NCBI GenBank assembly: GCA_003797895.1
Contig: RKQB01000002.1
Coordinates: 683,354 to 747,353, forward strand
DNA length: 64,000 nt
Direction: 5' to 3'
Origin: Cyclobacteriaceae bacterium YHN15
Lineage (GTDB): Bacteria; Bacteroidota; Bacteroidia; Cytophagales; Cyclobacteriaceae
Shown: positions 44,449 through 53,527 of the stretch, one piece after another
Layout: each line of letters opens with the position of its first letter
Numbering within the stretch: the stretch's first letter is position 1
Made by a program: the position numbers and the translations under genes
Notes under the pieces: model-generated
What the model was told of the DNA's origin: nothing
Databases searched by the model: none
Seen by the model: the letters and a program-made list of their open reading frames with translations, nothing else

Positions 44449-45147
44449 TTAACAACCTTGACCATAATAAGCATTTTTTCCATGTTTTCTCTCAAAATGC
44501 TTTTTGATCAAAGCTTCTTTTAACCTACTCGCTTCTGGATTGATCTGTAAGGTGAGGTAGGCCATTTTAGACAACTCCTCCAATACTTTGCTATTGTATA
44601 CTGCTTTGCTTGCGTCTTTGCCCCAGGTAAAAGGACCATGGCTTCCTACTAAGATCATTTCAACTTCTGCGGGATTAAGGTTTCTGTTACGGAAGCAATC
44701 AAGGATTTGCATGCCTGTATTATGTTCATAATCCCCCACTATCAAATCATCAGACATGGGGGGCGCACAGGGAATATCAGATGTCAAATGGTCAGCATGG
44801 GTAGTGCCGAAATTGGGAATATCCCTTAAGGCCTGCGCCCAAGCCACCGCATAGGTGGAATGGGTGTGGCAGATACCACCGATATTATCCCAGTTTTTAT
44901 AAAGGAAAGCATGGGTTTTGGTATCCGAAGAAGGCCTTAATTTGCCGTTTACGATATGGTTATCAAAGTCCACAATGACTATATCTTTTACCCTGAGCTT
45001 TTCATAAGGAACCCCACTGGGTTTGATGGCAAAAATCCCCCTGGACCTATCTACTGTACTCACATTACCAAAAGTGTATAACACCAAACCGAGTTTTGGT
45101 AATTCCATATTGGCTTCATAGCAGGTTTCTTTCAGTTCTTTATACAT
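44449..45147 (-). CDS. araD: L-ribulose-5-phosphate 4-epimerase
   Basis: 232 residues, class II aldolase fold. Features: TFGNVSTVDRSRGIFAIKPSGVPY (phosphate binding, from residue ~27), HTHSTYAVAWAQ and FGTTHADHL (zinc His residues), and VGSHGPFTWG near the end. Converts L-ribulose 5-phosphate to D-xylulose 5-phosphate, last step of bacterial arabinose breakdown. Lies 14 bases downstream of araB in the same operon. The stop is close to the tRNA-Ser relic. Confidence 0.93.
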   Translation of the reverse strand: MYKELKETCYEANMELPKLGLVLYTFGNVSTVDRSRGIFAIKPSGVPYEKLRVKDIVIVDFDNHIVNGKLRPSSDTKTHAFLYKNWDNIGGICHTHSTYAVAWAQALRDIPNFGTTHADHLTSDIPCAPPMSDDLIVGDYEHNTGMQILDCFRNRNLNPAEVEMILVGSHGPFTWGKDASKAVYNSKVLEELSKMAYLTLQINPEASRLKEALIKKHFERKHGKNAYYGQGC

Positions 45148-45161
45148 TTTCAGACTTTGCT

Positions 45162-46856
45162 TTAACTTAATAATTCAGTTTCATGGAAGGAGTTTTGATT
45201 TTCAATGAATGCACCAAACTTCAGATATGCTTCATATAATTGCCCATAATGGACTGCATTTTCGGAGATAGGATGGTAAACCTTATCAAAGCCACTTCCC
45301 ATAGCCTTGATAGCTTCTTCGGTGTCAGCATAAATACCTGCAGCCACGGCCGCATAGATAGAAGCGCCCAAAGCAGGTGCCTGTTCCGAAGCGGCTTCTT
45401 TGATGGGCATATTGAGTACATCAGCAAGCGTCTGCATGACCAGGGGGGATTTTTTTGCCACGCCCCCAAGTCCAATAACAGTATCAATTTGGACTCCTTC
45501 TTCCTTAAACCTTTCCACGATTCTCTTCGAACCAAAACTTATGGCCTCTACCAAAGATTTGAAAATCCTGGGTGCATCAGTACCCATATTCAGATTCATA
45601 ATAGCTCCCTTTAGAGCTTGATTGGCATCAGGCGTCCTTCGACCATTGATCCAGTCAAGGGAAATGACTTTTGACTCGGAAACAGGAATTTTTTCTGCTT
45701 GAGCAGATAAATGGGCAATCAGTTTATCTTCAAAATCACCAATTAACTGGTTTTTTAATTTTTCATCCAGATGTTTATTCTCCTTTATTAACTCTATGGC
45801 AGGCTGGGCAATCAATTGGGAAAACCAGGCCAAGACATCACCAAATCCAGATTGGCCAGCCTCAAGGCCAACTTTTCCTGGAATAACTGAACCGTCCACC
45901 TGTCCACAGATCCCATTGATCAGCTTGTTTCCCAGGATACTTTTATCAGCAATAATAATATCACAGGTGGAAGTACCCATCACTTTAACCAATGTATTGC
46001 CTTCTATGGCACCACCAACAGCACCGGCATGCGCATCAAAAGTTCCAACAGCCACCACTGTATCTGTGGTCAATCCCAACTTATCAGCCCATTCTTTGGA
46101 TAGATTCCCTGCAACCTTGTCAGATGTATAAGTGGCCGTAAATAATCTGTCTTTTAAACTTGACAAGTAGGGATCAAAAATCTTTAAATATTCCTTCAAT
46201 GGAAGACCTCCCCAGGATTCATGCCACATGGCTTTGTGACCTGCAGCACATCTGCTTCTTTTTAATTCCAATGGATCCCGACATCCAATTAGCTTGGAAG
46301 TAATATAATCGCAATGCTCCATCCAGGAAAAAGCCGCATCTTTTATACTTTGGTCCACTCTGATTATGTGAAGGATTTTTGCCCAAAACCATTCTGAAGA
46401 ATAAATGCCACCTTCATATTTGGTAAAATCCTCGCCTCCCCAGGTTTTGGATACCTGATTGATTTCCATGGCCTCCCTGATTGCCGTGTGATCCTTCCAT
46501 AAAACCATCATGGCATTGGGATTATCAGCAAAATCAGGGAGCATGGCCAGACATTCGCCGTTCTTGTCAACCGGTAATGGTGAGGAGCCTGTGGTATCCA
46601 CACAGATTCCTCTGATAGATTTATGGTCGACCCCTGATGTCTCCAATACTTTTTTTATAGTAGTTTCCAAGCCCTCCAAATGGTCAAGAGGATGTTGTCT
46701 GAATTGGTTATGATGCGGATTACAATAAAGACCGGATTTCCATCTTGGGTACCAAAACACATCGCTGGCAATGCAATTACCGGTTCTGGAATCAACCAAA
46801 ACAGCCCTGACAGAATCTGTCCCATAATCAAGGCCTAAAACAAACTCGAGGTTCAT
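45162..46856 (-). CDS. araB: Ribulokinase
   Basis: 564 residues, FGGY carbohydrate kinase. N-terminal phosphate-1 motif LGLDYGTDSVRAVLVD, ribulokinase-typical HPLDHLEGLE, CVDTTGSSPLPVDKNG (substrate Asp region), then VAVGTFDAHAGAVGG and the C-terminal ATP-binding ETVIGLGGVAKKSPLVMQ-like stretch. Phosphorylates L-ribulose at O5. Operon order is GH51 - araB - araD on the minus strand; the arabinofuranosidase gene ends 26 bases upstream. Confidence 0.93.
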   Translation of the reverse strand: MNLEFVLGLDYGTDSVRAVLVDSRTGNCIASDVFWYPRWKSGLYCNPHHNQFRQHPLDHLEGLETTIKKVLETSGVDHKSIRGICVDTTGSSPLPVDKNGECLAMLPDFADNPNAMMVLWKDHTAIREAMEINQVSKTWGGEDFTKYEGGIYSSEWFWAKILHIIRVDQSIKDAAFSWMEHCDYITSKLIGCRDPLELKRSRCAAGHKAMWHESWGGLPLKEYLKIFDPYLSSLKDRLFTATYTSDKVAGNLSKEWADKLGLTTDTVVAVGTFDAHAGAVGGAIEGNTLVKVMGTSTCDIIIADKSILGNKLINGICGQVDGSVIPGKVGLEAGQSGFGDVLAWFSQLIAQPAIELIKENKHLDEKLKNQLIGDFEDKLIAHLSAQAEKIPVSESKVISLDWINGRRTPDANQALKGAIMNLNMGTDAPRIFKSLVEAISFGSKRIVERFKEEGVQIDTVIGLGGVAKKSPLVMQTLADVLNMPIKEAASEQAPALGASIYAAVAAGIYADTEEAIKAMGSGFDKVYHPISENAVHYGQLYEAYLKFGAFIENQNSFHETELLS

Positions 46857-46882
46857 TGGAATTTTAATTTTAATGCGGAAAA

Positions 46883-48430
46883 TTATTTTACCCTAATCAT
46901 TAGTACTGAATTCGCAGGAACATCCACTTTTAAAGAACTCTTGTTCAACTTAAACTCTTTGAAAGGGGCTTTCTTTACCACTTCTTTATTATCGAAGGTA
47001 TTGTGGGAATTGATGCTTGGTGCCGTGACAATTTCTGCTGATGCATTACTTGCATTCAATCCTCTCAGTTCAACATCCAGGTCAATTTTTCGGTCCGGAT
47101 GAATATTGGCAATGCTGATATTGACGGTGCCGTCATCTGATTTTGAAGTGGATACGTGTAGTGATTTCATTTTCTCTTTCCCAAAACTTACCTCTTCTGT
47201 AACCAGGTGATGGTTGATCAATGTAGCTTCTTTATGAGGTTTGTAAAGGTCAAATACATGATAAGTTGGGGTAAGGATCATGTCATCCTCTGTAGTGAGA
47301 ATAATGGCCTGAAGAACATTCACTGTCTGTGCCAAATTTGCCATATGAACCCGCTCTGCATGTTTATTAAAAATGTTAAGGGAAATGGCGGCAACATGAG
47401 CATCTCTCATCGTATTCTGCTGATAAAGGAATCCAGGGTTTGTTCCTGGTTCCACCTCATACCAGGTACCCCATTCATCCAAAATCAGGGCCACTTTCTT
47501 TTGAGGGTCATACTTGTCCATGATCGTACTATGGCGGGTAATCAGGTCATCTATAGCGGCAGCTTTTCTGAGCGTCTCTAAATAGGTTTCTTTATCAAAA
47601 TTAGTAGCTGAACCTTTGACCTGCCAAGTACCGGTAACGGTATAATAATGCAGGGAAAGGCCATCCATCATGTTCAAGGGGATGTTTTTCATCAAAACCT
47701 CTGTCCAATTCAGATCCCAGCTATTGGCTCCACCTGCTATTTTATAAAGCTTATTGCCACCATAGTCTCTGGCATAGGTGGCATATCTTCGATATTCGTT
47801 GGCATAGTATTCTGCAGTCATATTTCCACCGCAGCCCCAATTTTCATTACCAACCCCCCAATACACTATTCCCCATGGTTCTTCTTGTCCATTTTTCTTC
47901 CTTAATTCAGCCATTGGGCTTAAACCATCAAAATTGATGTATTCAATCCATTTGGACATTTCCTCTACTGAACCACTCCCCACATTTCCGGTAATGTATG
48001 GCTCTGTATTGATTCTTTTGGCAAAATTCATGAATTCATGGGTGCCAAAAGAATTGTCTTCCGTTACCCCTCCCCAATGGGTATTGACCATTTTCGGCCT
48101 GTCCTTTGGATCACCAATTCCATCTGTCCAGTGGTATTCATCTGCAAAACACCCACCTGGCCACCGAAGATTTGGAATTTCAAGATCGATCAATGCGCCC
48201 ATAACATCAAGCCTATATCCATTCTCATTCGGAATTTCAGAATCCGGACCTACCCAGATACCACCATAGATATTTCTACCTAAGTGCTCCGCAAAATGCC
48301 CGTAAATGTGTTTGCTTATTTTTATGTCCCCTTGATCTGCATTGACGATCAATTTGTTTTGGCCAAAGCCATAAAAATTTATCAGACAGACAAACATCAA
48401 AAGCAAGACAAGCTTATTTTGAATTTTCAT
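46883..48430 (-). CDS. Secreted alpha-L-arabinofuranosidase (GH51)
   Basis: About 515 residues from ATG 48430 ([19 protein letters not shown]), which puts the signal peptide (ending GFGQ) first; the frame extends to 48457. GH51 barrel: [46 protein letters not shown] with the acid/base Glu, LSLHYYT, and [12 protein letters not shown] with the nucleophile Glu. A C-terminal beta domain begins near residue 440. It releases terminal arabinofuranose from arabinan or arabinoxylan oligomers outside the cytoplasm. First gene of the minus-strand ara operon, divergent from araR; candidate operators lie just upstream. Confidence 0.9.
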   Translation of the reverse strand: MKIQNKLVLLLMFVCLINFYGFGQNKLIVNADQGDIKISKHIYGHFAEHLGRNIYGGIWVGPDSEIPNENGYRLDVMGALIDLEIPNLRWPGGCFADEYHWTDGIGDPKDRPKMVNTHWGGVTEDNSFGTHEFMNFAKRINTEPYITGNVGSGSVEEMSKWIEYINFDGLSPMAELRKKNGQEEPWGIVYWGVGNENWGCGGNMTAEYYANEYRRYATYARDYGGNKLYKIAGGANSWDLNWTEVLMKNIPLNMMDGLSLHYYTVTGTWQVKGSATNFDKETYLETLRKAAAIDDLITRHSTIMDKYDPQKKVALILDEWGTWYEVEPGTNPGFLYQQNTMRDAHVAAISLNIFNKHAERVHMANLAQTVNVLQAIILTTEDDMILTPTYHVFDLYKPHKEATLINHHLVTEEVSFGKEKMKSLHVSTSKSDDGTVNISIANIHPDRKIDLDVELRGLNASNASAEIVTAPSINSHNTFDNKEVVKKAPFKEFKLNKSSLKVDVPANSVLMIRVK

Positions 48431-48521
48431 AGAATTTAGGTTTAGGTTTATGATCATTTTTTTTGCTCTGGAAATGGACTATACAATCTTTGGAAAACAG
48501 AAATGTGATAAATTAAATATG

Positions 48522-48533
48522 TGTCAATTTACA
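48522..48533. promoter_or_regulatory. Candidate AraR operator 1
   Basis: TGTCAATTTACA, near-palindromic with TGT...ACA ends. It lies about 90 bases upstream of the GH51 start codon and shares its sequence with other boxes in this locus and upstream of the second Nudix regulator. Confidence 0.5.
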
Positions 48534-48561
48534 AACATGGAAACAGGAATGAAATTTTAAT

Positions 48562-48574
48562 TGTACAATTTACA
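48562..48574. promoter_or_regulatory. Candidate AraR operator 2
   Basis: TGTACAATTTACA; on the other strand TGTAAATTGTACA. It lies 40 bases from operator 1, so the two are about four helical turns apart. Confidence 0.5.
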
Positions 48575-48797
48575 CTAATAATCTACTTAAATTTTCTGAA
48601 ATTGGCATCTATATTTTCAGAAAAAGGGGAAGATATTACATGAATAGCTTTGAAAACATGTTATAGAGATGAATCATTTAAAAATCATTTATTCTAAAAA
48701 TAATTAATTCCCTTCAATACATGTCTGATAATTCTATTTATCCACTTTAAATTGGGGGAATAAAACTATTGCGTAAAGATTATTCAAACATAAAAAA

Positions 48798-48810
48798 TGT
48801 AAATTTGACA
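48798..48810. promoter_or_regulatory. Candidate AraR operator 3, overlapping a -7 box
   Basis: TGTAAATTTGACA contains TAAATTTG (48800-48807), a TAnnTTTG -7 match, about 100 bases before the araR ATG. Binding here would block the araR-araA promoter and give autoregulation. No good -33 TTG at the right spacing was seen. Confidence 0.5.
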
Positions 48811-48903
48811 TGAATTATATAAGTTGAGGAAGGAAAATCAGTTTTAAGAAAGCTTATCTTTTGGAGAATGAATTGTAGAAAAAACCACAAAATCACTTAA
48901 AGA

Positions 48904-49605
48904 ATGAAGTATTCGAATCAGACAAGAATTTTAGTTGCTGTAGATTGTATCATTTTTGGTTTTGATGGTTCTGAATATAAATTGCTTCTGATTCAAAGAG
49001 GTTTTGCACCGGAAAAGGAAAAATGGAGTCTTATGGGAGGGTTTGTTCAGAAGAATGAATCTCTGGACGAAGCAGCAGAAAGAATTTTGATGCAGCTGAC
49101 GGGGCTTCATGAAGTTTATATGGAACAACTTCAGGCATTTAGTAAGCCTGACAGGGACCCAATTGAGCGGGTAATTGCGGTAGCTTATGTGGCTCTTATT
49201 GATATCAATAAGTATCAGACACAACTGAGTGATGATTTCCATGCAAGGTGGTTTCCCATGAAAAACCTTCCCAAATTGATTTTTGACCATACGGAAATGG
49301 TCAATTCGGCTTTACATAAACTGAGGTACAAGGCTGCCTTCCATCCGATTCTTTTTGAGCTTCTTCCTGAGAAATTCACCCTTCAGCAACTGCAAACTTT
49401 ATTTGAAGGTATGTATGATACCAAAATCGATAAAAGGAATTTTACCAGAAAAGTCCTGTCCACCAACATCCTGAAAAAAGAAAAGGATAAAGATAAATCA
49501 AGCAGTAAAAAGGGAGCCTTTTATTATTCCATTGATGAAGAGGTCTATAAGGACAACTTTCAGAATTTCTTGAATTTTATTCCTAAAAATGAATTATCTG
49601 GATAA
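48904..49605 (+). CDS. araR: Nudix-type transcriptional regulator of arabinose use (AraR-like)
   Basis: 233 residues. N-terminal Nudix fold (residues ~5-150) followed by a winged-helix domain (LLPEKFTLQQLQTLFEGMYDTKIDKRNFTRKVL, from residue ~155) and a Lys/Ser-rich loop (KEKDKDKSSSKKG). The Nudix box is degenerate: GGFVQKNESLDEAAERILMQLTGL lacks the catalytic Glu residues of REUxEExGU (RILMQLTGL), which fits a sensor and not a hydrolase. Characterised Bacteroides AraR has this architecture and releases DNA on binding arabinose. Position between the GH51-araBD operon and araA supports this role. araA follows 135 bases downstream. Confidence 0.85.
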   Translation: MKYSNQTRILVAVDCIIFGFDGSEYKLLLIQRGFAPEKEKWSLMGGFVQKNESLDEAAERILMQLTGLHEVYMEQLQAFSKPDRDPIERVIAVAYVALIDINKYQTQLSDDFHARWFPMKNLPKLIFDHTEMVNSALHKLRYKAAFHPILFELLPEKFTLQQLQTLFEGMYDTKIDKRNFTRKVLSTNILKKEKDKDKSSSKKGAFYYSIDEEVYKDNFQNFLNFIPKNELSG

Positions 49606-49739
49606 AAACGCATGGAGTTTGGGGAAAAATAACATGAAACAAATACAACCTTCAAAATTAGCGCTGAAAAATTCCTGCTAATAGAAGGACCTTATTATGG
49701 TCTCTTCCGGAGGTAAAAAAATATAAACTATTTGACGAA

Positions 49740-51248
49740 ATGATGAATAATTTGAAAATTAATGAGGTATGGTTTCTTACCGGTAGCCAGCATCTATACG
49801 GAGAGGAAGCACTGAACAAAGTAGCCGAACATGCAGAAATCATTGCCAAATCCCTGGACAATTCAGATCAAATCCCGGTAACCATAATTTTCAAACCTGT
49901 ACTTACCACACCTGAAGAAATCTATCATACCTGTCAGGCAGCCAATCAAGCCAAGAACTGTATAGGGCTCATTACATGGATGCATACATTTTCACCAGCT
50001 AAAATGTGGATCAATGGACTGAAAATACTTCAAAAACCACTACTTCATCTCCATACCCAATACAATAGGGATATTCCATGGAGTTCCATAGATATGGACT
50101 TTATGAACCTCAATCAAAGTGCTCATGGAGACAGAGAATTTGGATTCATGGTGTCAAGACTTAGAATCAACAGAAAGGTGGTTGTAGGTCATTGGGAAGA
50201 TATTGTCGTACATAAGGAAATTGAAGGATGGGCAAGGGCTGCATCTGGCTGGCATGATTGGCAAGGGGCAAAATTTGTACGCTTTGGGGATAACATGCGT
50301 TTTGTGGCCGTTACTGAAGGGGATAAAGTGGAAGCTGAAATGAAGTTTGGGTTTTCGGTAAACACATATGGGGTTGGTGATTTAGTACAGGTCATCAATG
50401 CCATTTCTGATGAAGCCATTCAGGGCCTGCTGAAAGAATATGAGGAAAGCTATGAGCTGGCTCCTGAACTGAAGTCTGAGGGACCCAAACGATCCTCACT
50501 TGTAGAGGCCGCAAGAATTGAGCTGGGACTGGAAAAATTCTTAACTGAGGGTGGATTCAAAGGATTCACAGACACTTTTGAAGACCTTCATGGAATGAAG
50601 CAATTACCAGGAATAGCAGTTCAAAGGCTCATGAAAAAAGGTTTTGGATTTGCCGGGGAAGGTGACTGGAAAACAGCAGCCTTGGTAAGGGCTATGAAGG
50701 TAATGGGAACCGGATTGCCAGGGGGTAATGCATTTATGGAGGACTATACCTATCATTTTGATCCTGAAAACACCCTGGTATTAGGCTCCCACATGTTGGA
50801 AGTAGATGAGAGTTTGGCAGATGGGAGAATTTCCTGTGAGGTTCACCCACTTGGAATAGGAGGCAAAGAGGACCCTGTCAGGCTTGTCTTCAATGCCAAG
50901 GGAGGCAAAGGACTTAATGCCTCATTGGTAGATATGGGAAACAGGTTTAGAATTGTCGTTAATGAAGTTGAAGCGTATCCGCCGATCAAAGACTTGCCCA
51001 AACTTCCTGTTGCCAGGGTAATGTGGAAACCATTGCCCGATATGAAGACAGGTTGTGCTGCATGGATTCTTGCCGGTGGAGCCCATCATACCTGTTTTAG
51101 CCAAAATATTTCTTCGGACACCCTCAGAGACTTTGCAAACATGGCAGGGGTTGAAGCAATGATTATCGATGGAAACAGCACCATACATCAGATTCAAAAC
51201 GAACTGAGGTGGAATGAAATTTATTGGCACTCCAAAATCCAGCTCTAA
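49740..51248 (+). CDS. araA: L-arabinose isomerase
   Basis: 502 residues, full length for AraA. Starts [25 protein letters not shown] (the GSQxLYG motif of the family), with [12 protein letters not shown], the active-site Glu in [13 protein letters not shown] and [14 protein letters not shown], and C-terminal HHTCFSQN. Metal-binding His and Glu residues are present. Converts L-arabinose to L-ribulose in the cytoplasm. ATG at 49740 or 49743. Downstream of araR on the same strand; a promoter for the tRNAs begins directly after its stop, so no obvious terminator lies between. Confidence 0.95.
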   Translation: MMNNLKINEVWFLTGSQHLYGEEALNKVAEHAEIIAKSLDNSDQIPVTIIFKPVLTTPEEIYHTCQAANQAKNCIGLITWMHTFSPAKMWINGLKILQKPLLHLHTQYNRDIPWSSIDMDFMNLNQSAHGDREFGFMVSRLRINRKVVVGHWEDIVVHKEIEGWARAASGWHDWQGAKFVRFGDNMRFVAVTEGDKVEAEMKFGFSVNTYGVGDLVQVINAISDEAIQGLLKEYEESYELAPELKSEGPKRSSLVEAARIELGLEKFLTEGGFKGFTDTFEDLHGMKQLPGIAVQRLMKKGFGFAGEGDWKTAALVRAMKVMGTGLPGGNAFMEDYTYHFDPENTLVLGSHMLEVDESLADGRISCEVHPLGIGGKEDPVRLVFNAKGGKGLNASLVDMGNRFRIVVNEVEAYPPIKDLPKLPVARVMWKPLPDMKTGCAAWILAGGAHHTCFSQNISSDTLRDFANMAGVEAMIIDGNSTIHQIQNELRWNEIYWHSKIQL

Positions 51249-51252
51249 ATAA

Positions 51253-51282
51253 TTGTATGGAATAAAATTTGATCTATATTTG
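51253..51282 (+). promoter_or_regulatory. Promoter of the tRNA-Pro / tRNA-Leu pair
   Basis: TTG (51253-51255), 19-base spacer, TATATTTG (51275-51282): an exact fit to the Bacteroidetes -33/-7 promoter. It starts 5 bases after the araA stop. Transcription would begin near 51289, about 55 bases before tRNA-Pro. Confidence 0.85.
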
Positions 51283-51344
51283 CACACTCGTTTTAAAAAC
51301 GACAGTGTATGAATACATTGATCATTTTAAAACGATTAGAATTT

Positions 51345-51418
51345 CGGGGTGTAGCGTAGCCCGGTATCGCGCCACATTTGGGATGTGGAGGTCGTAGGTT
51401 CGAATCCTGCCACCCCGA
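51345..51418 (+). tRNA. tRNA-Pro (anticodon TGG)
   Basis: 74 bases. Acceptor arms CGGGGTG (51345-51351) and CACCCCG (51411-51417), discriminator A. Anticodon stem CCACA / TGTGG around loop TTTGGGA with TGG. T arm with GTTCGAATC. CCA not encoded. Confidence 0.95.
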
Positions 51419-51430
51419 CTTGAATACCTT

Positions 51431-51457
51431 AAAATACCCGATTTTTCGGGTATTTTT
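51431..51457 (+). terminator. Hairpin between tRNA-Pro and tRNA-Leu
   Basis: AAATACCCGA (51432-51441) and TCGGGTATTT (51446-51455), followed by TTG-TTT. A terminator or processing stem; some read-through to tRNA-Leu seems likely because no separate promoter was seen. Confidence 0.75.
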
Positions 51458-51469
51458 GTTTAAAGAAAT

Positions 51470-51551
51470 GCGCACGTGGCGAAATTGGTAGACGCACTGT
51501 CTTCAGGCGGCAGCGCCTTAGGGTGTGGAAGTTCGAATCTTCTCGTGCGCA
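51470..51551 (+). tRNA. tRNA-Leu (anticodon CAG)
   Basis: 82 bases. Acceptor arms GCGCACG (51470-51476) and CGTGCGC (51544-51550), discriminator A. D arm GGCGAAATTGGTAGACGC, anticodon stem CTGTC / GGCAG with loop TTCAGGC (CAG), variable arm, and T arm with GTTCGAATC. Reads CTG leucine codons. Confidence 0.95.
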
Positions 51552-51552
51552 C

Positions 51553-51580
51553 AAAAAAGAGGTCATAAGACCTCTTTTTT
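51553..51580. terminator. Bidirectional terminator shared by tRNA-Leu and the transporter gene
   Basis: AGAGGTC (51558-51564), loop ATAA, GACCTCT (51569-51575), with six A's before and T's after. On the plus strand it ends the tRNA transcript. On the minus strand it overlaps the last codons of the AI-2E-type transporter gene, whose stop is at 51563-51565. Confidence 0.85.
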
Positions 51581-52660
51581 CTTTTTAATCCTTCTCAAAA
51601 AAAGCTTTAAAAAGTTTTCATTTTTTTGAATTACAGGGTAATTCTCTCCCAATAAATAACCATAGGGGGTCAGTGAGGGAATCTTTTCAAAGGTAATTTT
51701 CAAAAGCCCCGCTAAAGGAATGAATAAGATCATACCTGAAACCCCCCAAATGAAACCTCCCAATAATATAGCTAAAATGACTGCAAAAGCATTTACCCTG
51801 ACTTTAGCCCCTACTACTACCGGGGTTATTAAATTATTTTCCACCAACTGTATCAACCATAACATGAAAAGTGTAGCCAATGGATAAAATAAACTATCGG
51901 TAGTCAAAAGGACATATAAGACCAAAAGCAATGAACTGAATAAAACTCCCACATATGGGATCAAATTCATCACCGCTATAAAAACCGCAAATAACAAATA
52001 GTACTTGATACCCAAAAAATAAAAAACTACACCACTTATAAAACTTACAATAATGGTAACCATTAACATCCCCAATAAATAGGATTGTATAACACCCCCT
52101 GATTCCTTAATCCAATTAAGGATCGCATGTTCTCCGTTTTTTGAAATTTTTCTCAAAAATTCAAGATAAAAATCTTTATAATATAACATCAGGAAAATAA
52201 ACAATGGAATTACACCCAATAGTACCAAAGACCTTCCTGTTTCAAATAAAGCAGATTCCAGGTTTTTTTGCTTCAGTAAATCAGATGTTGTAGGCACACT
52301 TCCAGCTTCCAAACCCAAATACTTTGAAATATCACTTAAGTAGATACTCATCTTATTTTCGAAGGAAGCCTGTATCTCCGGAATATCCGCAATCAGTCCC
52401 AATACCTGGTCAGTTAGCACGTAAAAAACGGTAACCGCAATAGATGTCACTAAAGACAAGGTTACCACTATGGCTAAAGCCCTTGGAAAACGTTTTTCTT
52501 CTAACCAATTAGAAATTGGGTATAAAGCAAATGCGAAAAAAGCACCCCAAACTAATGGTATAAGTATAATGGAACCGGCCATCATAATCCATACCACCAA
52601 AGTGAAAATGATCAAGGAATAGGCAGTTTTTTGCAATTTCATTAAAGAGACAGCGCCCAT
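51563..52660 (-). CDS. AI-2E-type (PerM/YdiK) transporter
   Basis: 365 residues, seven to eight membrane segments in the usual arrangement: two at the N-terminus, a soluble loop (~65-145), then four or five more. Family marks: YPISNWLEEKRFPRALAIV, LMLYYKDFYLEFLRKI, LLGMLMVTIIVSFISG, NLIPYVGVLFSSLL and VENNLITPVVVGAKVRVN. Inner-membrane exporter or channel; AI-2 export was claimed for one member, and others act as Na+/H+ antiporters, so the substrate is open. The last residues (KKKKEVL) are encoded inside the shared terminator hairpin. Confidence 0.85.
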   Translation of the reverse strand: MGAVSLMKLQKTAYSLIIFTLVVWIMMAGSIILIPLVWGAFFAFALYPISNWLEEKRFPRALAIVVTLSLVTSIAVTVFYVLTDQVLGLIADIPEIQASFENKMSIYLSDISKYLGLEAGSVPTTSDLLKQKNLESALFETGRSLVLLGVIPLFIFLMLYYKDFYLEFLRKISKNGEHAILNWIKESGGVIQSYLLGMLMVTIIVSFISGVVFYFLGIKYYLLFAVFIAVMNLIPYVGVLFSSLLLVLYVLLTTDSLFYPLATLFMLWLIQLVENNLITPVVVGAKVRVNAFAVILAILLGGFIWGVSGMILFIPLAGLLKITFEKIPSLTPYGYLLGENYPVIQKNENFLKLFLRRIKKKKEVL

Positions 52661-52704
52661 AATTTCTAAGAATTTCTAGTATAATTGAAGATAGTATCTT
52701 GAAA

Positions 52705-53454
52705 TTAAATAAAAAAAAGCCCCCCCTCTTTTAATACTTCCTCATATCTTTTTCTATCAAATTTATACAAAAATGGTGATTTATGGGCCACTCCCCTCTT
52801 GACTTCTTTTAATTTCACCACTATTCCGGAATTCAGGATTTTCTTCTGAAAATTCCTTGGGTCAATTTTTTTTCCCAGGATTGCCTCGTACATCCTCATC
52901 ATGTCGGGCATCGTAAATTTCTCAGGAAGAAGATTAAGGCCTATGGGCTGAAAACTCAACTCCAAACGCAGTGAACGCAGTGCTTTTTCCAATATTTCCT
53001 CATGATCAAAAAGCAACTTGGGAATCTCCACTAAGTCCCACCAAGTACATTCATCTGAAAGTTGATCCGGATTGGGAAAGACTTCCTCATAATCCACCAA
53101 GGCATAGTAGCCTATTGAAATTGCTCTTTTATACCAAAGCTTGGGGTCAATAACATGGGCCAATTGTTCCTGAATTGAAGTCTTATCATAACGTTGCACT
53201 TTCCCAAAAGTATGGAACTGCCTTAAGAAAATTTTATCTATACCTGTCCTTTCCTTAAGCACCCGAATTGCTGCCTCATCCAATGATTCATCCTGTCTAA
53301 TTACCCCACCGGGTAAACTCCATAAATCAGTTCCTTTCCATTTCAGCAACAATATCTTCAAAGCATTATCATGGAATCCAAATATGACACAATCCAAGGT
53401 AAGTTGAGGGATTAACTCTAATCCTTCAGATTCTTTAGAAGTCGTTTCTAACAT
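52705..53454 (-). CDS. Second Nudix/AraR-like transcriptional regulator
   Basis: 249 residues with the same architecture as the AraR at 48.9 kb: Nudix fold (~15-165) and winged helix (LLPEKFTMPDMMRMYEAILGKKIDPRNFQKKIL, from residue ~187). The Nudix box GGVIRQDESLDEAAIRVLKERTGI has lost two catalytic Glu residues (RVLKERTGI), so hydrolysis is unlikely. Compared with AraR it has an insert around residues 100-130. Ends 45 bases upstream of the AI-2E-type transporter gene, which it may control. Its own upstream region has two boxes like the AraR operators, so it could answer to a related sugar or cross-talk with AraR. Confidence 0.8.
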   Translation of the reverse strand: MLETTSKESEGLELIPQLTLDCVIFGFHDNALKILLLKWKGTDLWSLPGGVIRQDESLDEAAIRVLKERTGIDKIFLRQFHTFGKVQRYDKTSIQEQLAHVIDPKLWYKRAISIGYYALVDYEEVFPNPDQLSDECTWWDLVEIPKLLFDHEEILEKALRSLRLELSFQPIGLNLLPEKFTMPDMMRMYEAILGKKIDPRNFQKKILNSGIVVKLKEVKRGVAHKSPFLYKFDRKRYEEVLKEGGLFFI

Positions 53455-53475
53455 ATTTATTGTATAAATTCTTCA

Positions 53476-53488
53476 TGTAAATATTACA
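53476..53488. promoter_or_regulatory. Candidate operator upstream of the second Nudix regulator (A)
   Basis: TGTAAATATTACA, palindrome TGTAA-ATA-TTACA, 22 bases upstream of the regulator start. It matches the TGTAAATxTxACA pattern of operator 3 in the ara locus. Confidence 0.45.
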
Positions 53489-53515
53489 TAATAAATTTCT
53501 TTTTTTACAATTAAA

Positions 53516-53527
53516 AGTCAATTTACA
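53516..53527. promoter_or_regulatory. Candidate operator upstream of the second Nudix regulator (B)
   Basis: AGTCAATTTACA, identical at 11 of 12 positions to operator 1 in the ara control region (TGTCAATTTACA, 48522-48533). It lies 40 bases from box A, the same spacing as ara operators 1 and 2. Confidence 0.45.

Larger units (their letters stand above)
48431..48903. promoter_or_regulatory. Divergent control region of the arabinose locus
   Basis: 473 bases between the GH51-araB-araD operon and araR-araA. It is AT-rich and holds three near-palindromes sharing TGTAAAT (listed separately), two near the GH51 side and one near araR. No ORF. A minus-strand -7-like box (CAAACATA read as TATGTTTG, 48785-48792) is present but far from the GH51 start. 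Confidence 0.6.
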
